From positions 11,642,501-11,706,500 of the forward strand of contig CANTUQ010000043.1 of assembly GCA_947683425.1 (NCBI GenBank): a stretch of DNA of 64,000 bases, read 5' to 3'. This document shows, one piece after another, positions 45,325 through 58,257 of the stretch (positions are counted from its first letter, which is position 1; each line of letters starts with the position of its first letter). Below the pieces are notes generated by a model. That model did not search any database. It was not told the DNA's origin and saw only the letters and a program-made list of their open reading frames with translations. This DNA is from Excoecaria cochinchinensis. Lineage: Eukaryota; Streptophyta; Magnoliopsida; Malpighiales; Euphorbiaceae. A program made the position numbers and the translations under genes.

Positions 45325-46978
45325 ACCAAAATGTATAATTTTGCCCCTAGTGTTAATTTTAGAGCAATATTACCCTCGATATTTTAAAATTATAGCAATT
45401 TTATTGGTTAAAGATTCCGTTAATTTTGATTAACTCCGTTTGCTGATGTGGTAGTGGAGTCCAATCACACATAAGATACATTTCATTCTTCCTTTTATAG
45501 ATATGATAGTGGGATCACATCCAATCAAAACTTAACATGTGTCATTCTCCTACTCACACCTCTCTCATTATGATGACGTGGAAATGGGTCCAATTTTCAA
45601 CCAATCATCCACTGCCACATATCATCTTCTGCTTTCTCCCTCATTTTCTCTCTCGTTCCTTTTCTCTTTCCTCTCTCCTCCCTCTTCCCTTTTCTCTTTC
45701 ATCTCTCCTTTCTCTCACACCATTTCTCCCCTCTCTCTCCTTTTCCTTCCCTCTCTGCTCTCTCATCCTCTCTTTCATTTATTATTAACTTAATACAATA
45801 AAATAAATTAAAATATCATTTTATTACTTAATAATTAAATAAAATTTTCAAAAAATTGCATTAAATAATATAAATGCTTATATACATGTCTAAAGCTCTT
45901 ACAAAAATTTTAATTTTTTTTGCACAATATAAGTAAATAATACTATTTTAAATCAATTTAATAATGAAAATAATGAAATAAATAATTTTTAAATCCAATA
46001 ATTTTGAAATTTTTCAAAAAAATAATAAATTATCTCTATTTTAACACTATAATTTTCTAGAACTCGATTTTTGGTACAAATTTGTTATATAATTTGTATT
46101 AATTAATTTATTAAAAATTCATGAAATTCTTTCAACATATGTTGCATATAACTATTACAGTATACAATTTCATATTATTTTCATGATTAGATTATTTTAA
46201 TGAATTTTTTATTTCATTCATGAATCTTTATATTCTATGCATTATATTTTATTTTGAGTTGTAGAAAATTATAGTATTAAAGTAGAGATAATTTTTTTTT
46301 TTTGAAAATTTTTAAAATTTTTGGGTTTATAGATTATTTATTTCATTATTTTTGTTATTAAATTGGTTTAAACAAGTATCATTTACTTCTAATGTGAAAA
46401 AATTTAAAATTTTTGTGAGAGTTTTTGACACACACACACACATATATATATAAATTTATATTATTTAATATAATTTTTTAAAATTTTATTTAATTATTGA
46501 GTAATAAAATGGTATTTTAATTTATTTTATTTTATTTTATTCAAGTAATAATAAATGAAAGAGAGAAGGGAAAGGAGAGAGAGAAAAGAGAGATGGTGTG
46601 AGAGAGAAGGGAAAGGAAGGAGAGAGGAAAAAGAAAAGTAGGGAAAGATAAGAGGATAATACGTAGCAATGGATGATTAGTTGAAAATGGAATTTACTGC
46701 GTCGTCATTATAATGAGAGAGATGTCAGTAAAATAGTGACACGTGGTAAGTTTTAATTAGATGTGTGTGGATCTTACTGCCATGTTAGCAAATGAGAAAA
46801 AATGAAAGGTGATATGTGGCAATTGATAATTGCATGTGAGTGAATACTACTATCATGTCAGTAAATAAAGTTAATCAAAATTAATGAAATTTTTAAACTG
46901 ATATAAAATTGATCTAATTTTAAAATATCAAAAATAACATTGTCCAAAGTAAACAATAAAAGTAAAATTACACATTAT
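45325..46978. mobile_element. Large foldback element (about 1.65 kb, arms about 740 bp)
   Basis: The left arm 45325-46067 and right arm 46254-46978 are imperfect inverted copies over almost their whole length. The left arm's CT-rich tract (45640-45775) faces a GA-rich tract (46555-46655). TTAATTTTGATTAACT at 45420 faces AGTTAATCAAAATTAA at 46869. The loop is about 190 bp. Long terminal inverted repeats suggest a non-autonomous Mutator-like (MULE) or foldback element; I could not see a matching target duplication. ORFs in the CT tract are not genes. Confidence 0.75.
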
Positions 46979-48168
46979 GGGTATGTTTGGTTTACTGTAT
47001 TATACATGAGATATTATAATATGGTACAGTCTCCAGCGTCTCCCTTCTCTAGCATCTCCTTGGTCTCCAACAGGTTTCCATCTCTTTTTTTCTTTATTTT
47101 TAATTCAATTACTTTGAATTTTTCTTTTGTTCTTCTGTATTCAATAGTTTAATTATTTGTTGGTTGACTTTTGTTCATCACATTCAAGCAAAATTTAAAT
47201 TTATTTGTTGAAATTCTATTCAATTATTCAATTTTTTGATTTGTTATTATGATTGAAATGTTAAAAATTATTAGCCTAATAAACAAAGAGAGACGAAGAA
47301 TCTGCCTTGACATTGTTGGGCTGGAAATAGAGGAAGAGGTAATATTCGATCACAAGCCCCAACGAAATCCCAAATCCAAATTCACAAAAACCAAATACTG
47401 TATTGAAAAATCCCATGTCTCTTAATTCTTCCAGACTATTTTCCCAAGAACCAAACAATCCTCAATCCATAAATTGTCTTTCCTATATTGTTGAATAAAA
47501 ACAATCAAAATTCTAAAGAAAATTTCAGGTCCAAATCTTCTCGATTTCTCAGATCATGTATTGATAATGACAAAATGACTGTTATATCCTTTATCGGTCT
47601 GCATCGTTGTCATGTTTTTGTGTTTTGAAAAGTCAAACATAGATAGAGAGAGAAAATGAAACACTTTAACTTGTAAAAAAGTGAGTGCGTATTTAATATT
47701 TGATAATTCAATACAATTTTTTAAATGATTATTAACCATAGAAAATTCTCATATACTCTTAAACTGAACTATCTATGAAGACCATTTTTCATGTGGAAAT
47801 TATGTATTTTTTTATCATTTTCTTTTTCTATTCCTTTTAGTTGGAGTACTCGCTATAAAAAAATTGTGACATTGTTGTTGTGAAGTCATGATGTGATTTT
47901 ACTTCCTAGTCTAGGTCTAATAAAATGCACTTTTTTCGTTTTTTTGAATTCATTTGTAATTATTATTTTTTTTGTGAATTTATTTGTAATTATTATTTTG
48001 GTAATAGATACTATGAAAACTTGCAAATGCTTAGATTGATGATGCATTACAAAAATGTTTTCATTCCCTGATTTTTGTTGGTTTCTGAGTATTTTCGATG
48101 CTAACAATTTTTATAGCAGATGTCTTAAGGCTAGGTTCACAAGAACATTGTGGTTGTATGATAGGTGT
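46979..48168. other. Unassigned AT-rich spacer
   Basis: No recognisable gene or repeat. A slightly less AT-rich patch at 47280-47480 shows no protein signature in either strand. Confidence 0.4.
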
Positions 48169-49384
48169 TGTAACGCCCCGAAAATTTCAGCGTTATGAAT
48201 ATTAATTCAGCAAGCCAAGAATTTACAGGAAGTAAACTTTTGATTCGAAAAGATTCAATTTTTTTCTCAAAATCTACGTAATTAAATGCTGAAATAATTA
48301 TAGTCAAATAAATAGATAAAAAATTTTAATTAAATAGACAAATATAAGATAATATGTACATATAATTACGTAAGTAAATAATAATACATATAAATAATTT
48401 TATAAGCCTAGATTCATCTATAACAATTAAGAAAGAGGGAGAAAAATAAAAAGATTGAATGAAGAAAAGAAAAAGAGAAAGAGAAATGGGAAAGACAAAA
48501 ACACAAGGAAGAACAGGGGAGAGCAAACCGAGAGAGAGAGAGATAGCACGATGACGAACGCGCCCTTCCCTATAATGGCCAGCCCCTCGTCTTTGCCCTC
48601 TGTTCTGCCACTCACCTTCGCCGTTCCTACCCCATTTTGGAGAGAGGAGCTAAACGTTCTTTCTCGTTCACCGGTCAGCTCTGACATCGGACTACCACAT
48701 GCATGTCACCGAATGACATAGAAGAATGAGATGAGTTTTTCGGTACCGGCAGAGGAGTCCCAACATCTAGAGGTTTCTTCCAGTAGAGCTCCGACGAGTC
48801 TCTGGTGATCGATAATCCGACCACAATTTAGACAAAATTGAGCAAAAAATTCAGGAAAAGAATCGACTTTAATTTTTGTAAGTGATCTACTAAATTTACT
48901 TTTGCCTAATTTTTATGTTTTATGTTGTGTTATAATGATTATAAGCACGAATAATTGATTAAATTAGTTTTAAAAAATGTCAAATTTATTTGAAAATGAG
49001 ATAAATTGATTAAAAGTAAGTTAAAAAAAAGCATGGTTTGGTGACTTGAGTTGTTAACAGAATCCCTTCATGCTTAATAAGGGTATTTTAGTTGCTTATT
49101 TGAATGGAATTGGATGTAATAAATAGAAGCAAATTAGTATTGAAGATGATTAAAGAGTTAAACTTATAAAATGCTAAAATCAAATAAGATGAGTATGTAT
49201 AATTGTATAAGGTTAGGAACTGTTTGAATTTCCTTCAGTTTAATAATATTCTAACAAATAAAATGGATTGTGAAAATGCTATTTATTAAAATGTGTGGTA
49301 GTAGGATAACTATATGTATATAGATACATGTAAGTGGTGGTGTGTATATTTGTTTGAAAGATTGTGCACATTATAGACACTAGG
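48169..49384 (+). mobile_element. Truncated Tekay-like LTR fragment
   Basis: Begins TGTAACGCCCCGAAAATTTC at 48169, a typical Tekay/Del LTR start. It is followed by a GA/CT-rich, CpG-containing leader (48430-48880) and a possible donor GTAAGTGATCTACTAAATTT. It is cut at 49384 by Tat#2. The CACTA element on the right carries a similar leader-donor block at 57312. Confidence 0.6.
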
Positions 49385-50830
49385 TGTGATGCGCGCTGTC
49401 CGAACCCGTCCATAGGCCGGATCCTCAGAAGCCCACTTTTAGGGCCCGGGATGGTTGGCGTCTTTTGATCTTGGGTAACATGAGACATTTTGGAATTCCT
49501 TACCCAATAGAACATTGAAAAGTTTATCTACTCCCATGAAACCTTTAGACACCTTTGAGGTATTTTGGAGTCGCAACCCAATTTACAAGAAATCGAAAAA
49601 GGTCATCTAACTTCGGGGGTCTAAACCATAAAAGGTGTTCGGAACTTCACTCTTATTAATGCCTTAAGTTAAGTTATAAATGAGTTTTTTAGCAACTGAA
49701 ATTCCATTTCTCATCTCACGTGATCATACAATAAAATTAAAACGCATTTCAAGCATTCTTAGAAAGCAATAAAGAAAGCAACAAAGAAAATAATAAATAA
49801 ATTACAAGTGAAAAATAGGACAAAACAATCCCCCAAAATGTAAAAATAAATAAGTAAATAAATGACAAAATCAAATAAATAAACAAGCATACATAAATCG
49901 GGACATTTATTCGAAGTAGGAACATTGGTTCTTTCATACACACTTAAAAATCGAACAGTTATTTTTTATGTTTATTGAGAAAATCGGGATGAGTGATCCC
50001 ATTTTGATAAAAGGGAAACTCTTAAATTACGTGATACTTTGAGAAGAAAATTAGGACATTTGTCCTATTTTATTAAGAAAAAACCAATTTTACTTGTAAA
50101 AATCTATTTTATGAGTTTTCATGTTAACAAGTGAAAAGATATTTTTATTATTACAAATCTAAATTAAAAGAGGGCAAAAGTAAAGGAATAAAAAAATAAT
50201 AAATAAAGTACAAGAAATTGACTACTGTGACCCATGCATCTTAGGCCTCCAAATCTCCATTCATGGGGACAATGCGTCTTTGTGAGGTGATTAGGCTAGA
50301 AAAGACAAGAAAATAGATTATTAGAAACATAATAAATAAAGTAAATAAATAGGTAAATCCTGAAAAAAAAGGTAAAATAAAGTGCATGTAAATAACAAAA
50401 GGAATGAAATTGCATACTAGAAATTAAAATAAATAATATAACATGAAAATAAATTAATAATATAAAGAAACACATAAATTAACAAATTAATAATAGTAAT
50501 AAACCAAGATTAGCACTAAGAATGAATAATAACATTACCACAAATAAATAAACAAATAAAATTAAAATGACATTAATAAAATATAATAAAATTACTGGAC
50601 ACTTATACAAGTAGAAAATAAAATATAATGAGTCATGTCATACAAGAAATATATTCATAAAATGATAAATGAAGGAATGAATAGTGAAAACATAAGTGCA
50701 GTGTGTGAAACGAAAGTAAACAAAATGAGAAAAGAAAAATACATTTCAATGCATGCATGCAAAATGAAAGAAACCCATTAATATACATGTACAATAGTGG
50801 CCCACATAGGAAATTCATGCAAAAATAGGA

Positions 50831-50891
<61 letters not shown>

Positions 50892-51030
50892 TTAATAAAT
50901 TATTATGACACACAAAAAATATTCACAAAATAAGAAATGACAATAAAAATAATAAAGTAAAATTTGTATGAAATAAAGAAAATTAAACAAGTAAAAAAGA
51001 AAAGAATCTAGAATGCAAGAAGTTAACAAT

Positions 51031-51095
<65 letters not shown>

Positions 51096-52430
51096 TTGGT
51101 AATGAAATCAAACAAGTAGGTGAATGAACAAATGAATAAAATAAACAAATAAATTCAATAGATGTGTGTGTGATAAAGGAAAAGACTAAATTAAACTAAA
51201 ACATACAAAATGAACTAACAAAGAAAACAAAAATGCAAACCTGCACAAAGTGAAGGGAAATAAGAAAAAGAGAAAATCTGCAGTATGTTGATAGTGGCCA
51301 AAACAACAAGAAGTCAACATGCAGGTCATGCAAAAAACAAACAAGAAAAGAATGTAGCATGCATAAGATGGGATTTTAGCCAAGGAAATTGTAGGTAAAG
51401 CCTCATTCACGTACAAAAACCTTTGAAACTATCTATCAAATAGACAAACTCAGAAACAAGAACACACACAAAAAAGGAAAACGGGACCACTGCTCAGGGA
51501 AGAAGGAGATGAACAGTATTTTTTAATTGGTTTTTCGTTATTTCAACCTTTTTAAACTCATAAAAACAATTGCAAACACTAAGTAAATTAAAGATGAGAA
51601 GAATCAGATAATTATTAGATAATATTATCAACTAAAACCCAAGATTGAAAAAATCAAAGATTAACTAAAAACGTGGAGATCTATATATCCAAACATGGTT
51701 ATTGTCTAGAAGTGCAAGCTTTTGTTTATGTTACCTTCAGATTTTAGACTCAAGATCCAGAGAATTCAAGCTCTTTAGGCTCCCCTTGTTTTTTGCTCTA
51801 GGTCTCTCTCAGTTGCCTTTTTCTTCGTTTTTGGGTCTGCTTCTCGGTTTCTCGCTTTTGTCACTCCCTTTTCTTCTTCTTTCTCTGTTTTTCTCTTTTT
51901 ATTTTGGTTCCTTTTTGGTTATGTCGCTCCTTGTGTCTCTCTTTCTATCTTTTTTTTCTTTGATATGCCGTCCCTCCATTAGGTCTAGGTTATTTTCTTT
52001 TTATACCCTAATTTTATTTAAGTTTTGCTCTTGATTTTCTCCCTGATTTCCTCCTTAATTATCCCTAAATATCTACTTATTTCTACTTCTTCTTTCCTCC
52101 TTTTTTATTTTAAATTATTTTTGGTTATCATATATTTTCATTAGTTAATCTCTCTACTGATCTTCTAATTTATTTTCTCTTTAACTTTATTATCATACAA
52201 TATCAATTAATTAATTTAACTTAATCTTAATTTAATTTTATTTTTATTTTTATTTTTATTTTTATTTTTTATTTTATTTTTTAGAGAAATTATTAAATTT
52301 GCCTAAAAGACCCAACTAAAATCCTAGTCCATAGAGAGCCAAAGTGCTTTCATTTTCTGTATATTTTTTAATAAATATTATCATTATTAAGTAACTCTGA
52401 CCAAAACTATTTCAGGACCCGATGTCTACA
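49385..52430 (-). mobile_element. Tat#2 3' LTR (3046 bp)
   Basis: On the minus strand it starts TGTAGACATCGGGTCCTGAA and ends GCGCGCATCACA. TAA/ATT tracts occur at 50831-50888 and 51032-51092. It matches 61898-64000 almost base for base over long stretches, apart from microsatellite lengths, so Tat#2 is clearly younger than Tat#1. Confidence 0.88.
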
Positions 52431-52442
52431 GTTGCCCCCAAG
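52431..52442 (-). other. Tat#2 polypurine tract
   Basis: CTTGGGGGCAAC on the minus strand directly before the LTR. Tat#1 has the same GGGGGCAAC word at 41471. Confidence 0.75.
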
Positions 52443-52589
52443 TTTGGGAAAGCTAGTGCACTAGTGTCTAGGTTAGCCAAAGTTCAGAGAAATGGAAAGA
52501 GACACGTACTTGAGGCAGCTATCTTTCCGGATTGGATGATATTGTTAGGATGGTTATCGCTATCTTGTTAGCATGTTATTCTTTGTTAA

Positions 52590-53206
52590 AACAAGTTACC
52601 GTGATCGTGTAAACCCTTGTTGCAGTGGTATTTACCGTCAGCATGTAAATTCTTGTTCAACTGGTAGTGTCATGGTCGTGCCAACCTTCCGTAGAATGGT
52701 AGTGCTGCCATCGTGCTAACTCTTGTTGAAGTGGTAGTGTCGTGGTCCTGCTAACCTTTCGTGGAATAGTAGTGCCGCCATCATGCTAACCCTTGTTGAA
52801 GTGGTAGTGTCGTGGTCGTGCTAACCTTCTGTAGAATGGTAGTGCCACCATCGTGCTATGAGATTTGAAGTGGTAGTGTCGTGATCGTGCTAACCCTCTG
52901 TGGAGTGGTAGTACCGTCATCGTGCTAACCCTCTGTGGAGTGGTAGTGCCGTCATCGTGCTAACCCTTATTGAAGTGGTAGTGCCGTGGTCGTGCTAACC
53001 TTCCGTAGATTGGTAGTATCGCCATCGTGCTAACCCTTCTGAGATTTGAAGTGGTAGTACCGTGATCGGGCTAACCGTTCGTGGAGTGGTAGTGTAGTTA
53101 TCGTGCTAACCCTTCTGAAGTGATAGTGCCGTGGTCGTGCTAACCTTTCATAGAATGGTAGTGCTGCCATCGTGCTAACCCTTCTGAGATTTGAAGTGGT
53201 GCCCCC
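52590..53206. repeat. 35-bp minisatellite with dimeric order in the Tat#2 3' region
   Basis: Repeats of about 35 bp contain TGGTAGTGyCG and CGTGCTAACC. Two types alternate, one with CGTGGTCGTGCTAAC and one with CGCCATCGTGCTAAC, giving a higher-order unit of about 70 bp. About 17 monomers. Confidence 0.88.
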
Positions 53207-55379
53207 CTGAGAGCCCTTTGGTTGATTGCCCCTTGAGAGGTCTTTGGTTGATTGTTTGGATTGGTGTTTTGACTGATGTCGTCACTCTCCTTTTTTCGGT
53301 GTCCGCATCGAATCTCTCTTACTGCAAAACTGGAAAGTTAGATATGTAGGAAAAATAGTGAGCATGCACGTGAAGTGTATGTGTCATACAGAAATACAGA
53401 ACAAGAATTCATCTAAGTGAGTTTTGGAGGCAATAGCTGGGCTGGTCATAATTTGCCGTAGGACCGATGCTCTTTGAAGCTGCTTTTGAATTTTATGCCT
53501 TTGGGGTTGCGAGATTCTCATCTGATACCTGCAGTCATCACTTTTTTTTTAAGGTAGTGCGTCCCTCGTGGATTTTCGCACTAACTTTTCTTGGTGGGAA
53601 ATGCGTCCCTCTAGGGATTTTCACAAAATCCTGTAACATACTTTTGCCTGGAATGGACCCGACCCAATCTAGCGGCTCCTTTTTTTTTTAAGGACAGACT
53701 GCCTATTTTCAAGTTTTTACCCTATCCTTTTGAATAACTTTTGCTTAGAGAGTCAGTTACGATTTTTATCTCTAACAACCTTTTTCTTTTTTGTTTTTTT
53801 TTTTTGTGGTGTTGTAGGATTGACTTCACAATTGATAGCAGGATAAATCAGCTGAAGCACCTGAGTGGCAAGAGTAGCAGAGGGCAGGAACTAGATATCT
53901 TTGATCATGCAAAATGAACCGTTCTGATCATACCAGTATATCATTGCATAAATGTATATATTTCAATCTGATTTCATAATACATGATCATTATTTGGTAT
54001 TAATCCTAAAAATATAAGACCCTATCTAATCTCATAATGGATCCTGAAAGTATCAAACTTCTATTATCAATCAGCCCTCTTGGTTTTTCATGATTGAAGA
54101 TTTTCTCTCAGTCCTTAATTTTTACCAGGATGCCTTTTTTTTTTTACCCTGGCAGGACACCTAATTTTAGCAAGGTCACCTTTTTTCGGTTTTTGACCCG
54201 CCGGACATTTATTATTTATTTTTTTTATTTTTTTAGCCTTTGCTATGGAACCTCCCTCAATCCGTCGGCGTTGATTTGTTTCTTTGAACTCTCTTCCATC
54301 CTCGTTAGCCGGGAAGGCTGCTCCTTTTGATGGTGTCCCTTCTTTTTTTTTTATTTTACATCCAAAAGTTTCACCTTGGCTCTTGTGCAAACTGAATGAG
54401 GTAGTGAGTTTCTTCGCTTGAATCTTAACCGTGAAAGTTTATATCTTCTTTTTGTCTGCTTTTGTAGTTTAATTTCTGAAGTAGCCTTTAATGGTTGAGA
54501 TGGAGTTGTGCGTTGGTCTCAAATGGTTTAGGACAAAACTATGGTTTTTTTGTTTTTTTATTTTTTATTTTTTGGAAAGGTAATGAGCTCTCCTTCTAAG
54601 TTTGGCTATAAGGGTCCATGCTTTACTTATCTTGGTCCTAGATGGTTAAAGGTCAATCTTAATTGGCTTTGGAGTAAATATCTCAAATGGCCTAGAGGAA
54701 AGAAATTCTAAGTCTTGGTTCTAATGAGCTATATATTTCTTGTGAATGCCCGAAATTTTATCTATCTAACTTCTGATGTAGCCCTTTAATGATTGAAGTT
54801 TGATTTCGTTGGGCTGCGTCGTATGCGTCCTAGACTCTGAGGATGCAAAGGAATGGCTTTTGAAATTCTGCTCGTCGTCGTGCTGGTATATTGAAGCAAC
54901 GTTGTCCCAACAATGCCCTTGTCATTCCAGGTCTAGGCAAAGGCCCTTTTTTTTCTTCTTTTTTTTATTTTTTTTTATGAATCTCTCATAATCTTCCTCT
55001 CTTCAAGAGTTATATCAGATGCTATCAAGATTTCCTTTAGATTTTCCAAAGTCTTGAGATTAAATACAGTCGTATTAGTTAAATTAATGTCAAAATGAAT
55101 GTATCATGATCATGAGAAATGAAATCATTAGAAACACCATACAAATAAGCAAAAATGTACAATTTATTGGAATAACCAATATTGCAAATATTGTCATAAA
55201 AGAGTTCTTAGAATAAAAAGAACAAAACATCTAAAAAACATTATCTTTTTCTCCATTCTCACTAGTGGATCAATAATCTACTCACTCATCTCATGACAGG
55301 TGATAGTGACGTAGTCATCTCCATATGGCTCTTGCAACACATGCCACTCGGATAGACCAGACCCGATCATATACATGGT
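53207..55379 (-). other. Tat#2 3' non-coding region with pol-tail remnant
   Basis: Matches Tat#1 38380-39260 when reversed: shared blocks include GGCCTTTGCCTgGACCT, AACTCACTAyCTC, GGAGCAGCCwTCCYGGCTAAC and GCAAAGGCTAAAAAAA. The frame FPANEDGREFKETN near 54300 resembles the C-terminal end of Tat pol. No long coding frame. Confidence 0.6.
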
Positions 55380-56093
55380 AGAGGGACTGCATTATAGCCT
55401 CCCTTCTTCTTCTTCTCTCTCTTCTCAGGGTCAATGATCTCCTTGGAGTCAATAAGATCTTGGATCTTATTTCTCAAAGTCCAGCAATAATCTGTTAAAT
55501 GCTTAATGTGCTGATGGTAGGCGCAGTCTTATCACCTCTGTGTCCTGACTGTCCTTGATTCATAGCTGGCCTAGGTGGCAATGGTCTCAGCTTGCCCTCC
55601 TTTGTCAATCTCTCTAATACCCAGGAAAGAGAGCAGCCCAAATTAGAATAGTACCTCTGACCCTGTCCGACCTCGGTAGCTAAAACCTCGATCGTTTTAC
55701 CATTTCTGTTATTACTGCTTCCAGCACCGCCTGATCTGTACCCTGACTGGTTCCCAAAATTTTTCCCAGCAAAGCTATTTTGGCTTGCTCTCTTTGCTAG
55801 GTAAGCCCCATTAACCTCTACAGCAATGTCCTTAAGTGACTCCCAATCTCTGAGCCCTTTAAAGCTGAGCAAGTCCCTCAAGTAAGGGCAATAGTTCCTG
55901 ATAAATAGCCTGATTTGGTCAGCAGTGTCAGGCTTCCGCTTCATCTTCATGACCCTATTCCTCCATTTAATGAGGTATTCATGGAATGACTCATTACTCA
56001 TTTGCTATAAAAGCTCGAGGTCCTTTAAGGTGACCTCCATTCTAGTACTGCAGTCGTATTGCTTCATAAACTCTTCAGTCAAGAGGTCCCAAT
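55380..56093 (-). pseudogene. gag: Tat#2 gag, C-terminal two thirds
   Basis: On the minus strand, just after the CACTA junction, the frame reads through TEEFMKQYD... and, after a TAG, SNESFHEYLIKWRNRVMKMK, the classic capsid-domain block of Ty3/gypsy Gag. It continues with RLFIRNYCPYLRDLL, a Gly/Asn/Ser-rich linker (about 55720), then YYSNLGCSLSWVLERLTKEG as in Tat#1. A one-base frameshift near 55520 moves the Cys/His motif (CAYHQHIKHLTDYC) and KIQDLIDSKE into another frame. The duplicate CCT at 56094-56096 marks the insertion point. Confidence 0.8.
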
Positions 56094-56739
56094 CCTTACT
56101 ATAAGAAATTTTACTTTTTGTGACAAATTTTTTAATAACGCATAAAATTTCGTCACAAATTATAACTTACGATGACGAATTTTTTAAAACGTCATCATAA
56201 TATTTATTACTATGACGAAATTATCTTGCGTCATTTTATATTTTAACTATCGTCACTAAAAGATTAATTTTGTGACGAAAAAATATATTTTGTCATGGTT
56301 TATTTAGGAGGAAAAAATTTTCACCTTTTTTTTGGAGGGAAAAAATTTAATGACAAAAAAATAACTTATTGCAACGTACAAAATCGTCACAAAAAATAAA
56401 TAAATTGTGACGAGGTACAATTTCGTCATCTTTGATATAAAGGAAAAAATTACGATCTTTTTCTTTTGGTGGGAAAAAATTTAATGATAAATAACTATTT
56501 GCGATATATAAATTCGTCATGAAATACTTATTTTTTGTGACATAAATTATTTTTGTCACAATTTAATGAATTAGTGACGATAAAATTATTTCGTCACAAT
56601 AATAAACTCATGAATAATTTTTAACTCATGAATATTACTTTTTGATACGGATTTAAAGATAAAAAATTTAACAGAAATAAATATATACAAATAAGAAATT
56701 AAATTAAAATAAATAAATAAATTATTTATAGAGTCCTAA

Positions 56740-57350
56740 AATTTAATTCATGAAATAAAGAAGGAAAAGAACAAAAAAAAAAGGGAGAGGAGAGCGGAAT
56801 AATAGAAGCCAAGAAAGGGAGACAAGGTGGGGAGGCAGGGGGAGGACCTTCACCATCGCCGACGACGATCCGGAATCTCCCGCTGGAACGGCTAGCAATG
56901 CCGTCATTCGCCGTTCTCCTCCGCCATCTCTGCGTTCATTTTTTTTGCGATTTCTCTCTCCAAACCGAAGATCTTTCTCCCTTTTTTCGGCCACCTCCGA
57001 CCTCGGGTTGCGACACGGACACTACCACCGAACTCCTGGAGACCTGGAGCTCCTTTCTATGTCCATGGATCAACCTCACTCGCTGACGATGGGTACATCG
57101 GCGTTAGGTGTGGCGAGACCTATCGACGATAATTCCAGCGAAAATATCGCTTTATAGGGCGCGCGACCATGGGAATTGAGTCCACAACGCGTTGAACTAT
57201 GTTTTGGCAGTGACGAATCACCTCTGATGAAGCACTGGCATCGGTGACCAGCGGACAGAACGTGGATTTTGGCCATTTGAACAGAATTTTAAGGATTAAG
57301 AAGTTATAACAGTAAGTATCCTACTAAATTTGCTTTTTCCTAAATTCTTA
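56740..57350 (+). other. GC-rich leader-like block inside the CACTA element
   Basis: A purine-rich stretch (56755-56850), then a GC-rich segment with short overlapping ORFs, then AACAGTAAGTATCCTACTAA at 57309. The last part resembles the block ending GTAAGTGATCTACTAAATTT in the LTR fragment at about 48877. It may be a captured LTR leader or a captured first exon; no protein family recognised. Confidence 0.35.
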
Positions 57351-58080
57351 TAGTTATGTATGTATGCTTGTGATAGCCGAATTAGAAATTAGTTAGTGTT
57401 TTATGGTATTGAAGTTAGAATTACCAAATTAGTTATTATATTAGACAAATTATACGACTAGTTGTCCTGTTAAGATTGTAAAAGTTTATTTCTTGATTTG
57501 AATGATTACTATGATCTGGCAACTTTAGGGGATTACTTGATTAATTGGCTAATTAATATGATAAGCATGATTGTAAAACTATAGGAAGTTAAAGGAGATG
57601 CCTGATTGAACAAAAATTGAGATTAGTTATGAAATTGGAATTTTGGTCAAATTGTATGAGTCTTTTAAGTGTCTCCAACTTGATAATTTTAGTTAAACTG
57701 GCCTAAATGAATGATGTTTAATGGGGAATGTGTGTGTGCAATAGAGAAGTTCATAATATGACTCTGTTTTGTATTGGCTGTGGGTATTGTATATATGTAT
57801 AAGAGTTCTAGATTAATTAACATTTTGTTTATTAGAGATATAATTATGGTAATTGGAAATACTTTGATAATAATAGGACTTTTAATTTGATAATTGAACT
57901 TGTGTTGGTGACTTTTCTCAAATTTTGTTGAGAATATGCACTATGTTAAAATTAGACTTTTGGAATTGCTTACAGTCCGATAAAGTGGGCCTTATGGAAT
58001 TAAATATAAATTGAAGCTAAATATAAATTGAAGCTAACGGAATATGGTTATTAAATGTAGTTTGATGATTTTACTCAATT

Positions 58081-58257
58081 TATGCTCATTATGAAAAAGG
58101 TGATGTGATATCAGAGCCAGCCAAACTTGAGTCTAAATCACAAGCTTTGCCTGTTTAGCCTCCTGAACCTGTTGGTCATGATCTTAAGATGCTAGATTCA
58201 GTTGGCAGTCTTCAGGAGAAAGAGGTTGCAGAAGCAAGGCCTACTGATATTATATGA
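58081..58257 (+). pseudogene. Coding-like fragment captured inside the CACTA element
   Basis: A frame from 58081 to a TGA at 58255 has one internal TAG (58156) and a composition unlike its AT-rich surroundings: EPAKLESKSQALPV before the stop codon and PPEPVGHDLKMLDSVGS after it, ending ARPTDII. This looks like an exon tail of a host gene carried by the transposon (Pack-CACTA type). The source gene is not recognised, and chance cannot be ruled out. Confidence 0.4.

Noticed and set aside
45537..45793. Ser/Leu/Phe-rich ORFs in the foldback arm
   Set aside because: They are translations of a CT-rich low-complexity tract.
58105..58120. TGATATCAGAGCCAG inside the CACTA element as a tRNA-Met primer site
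   Set aside because: One mismatch in the key TGGTATC core and no LTR end directly upstream. It reads better as part of the coding-like frame at 58081.
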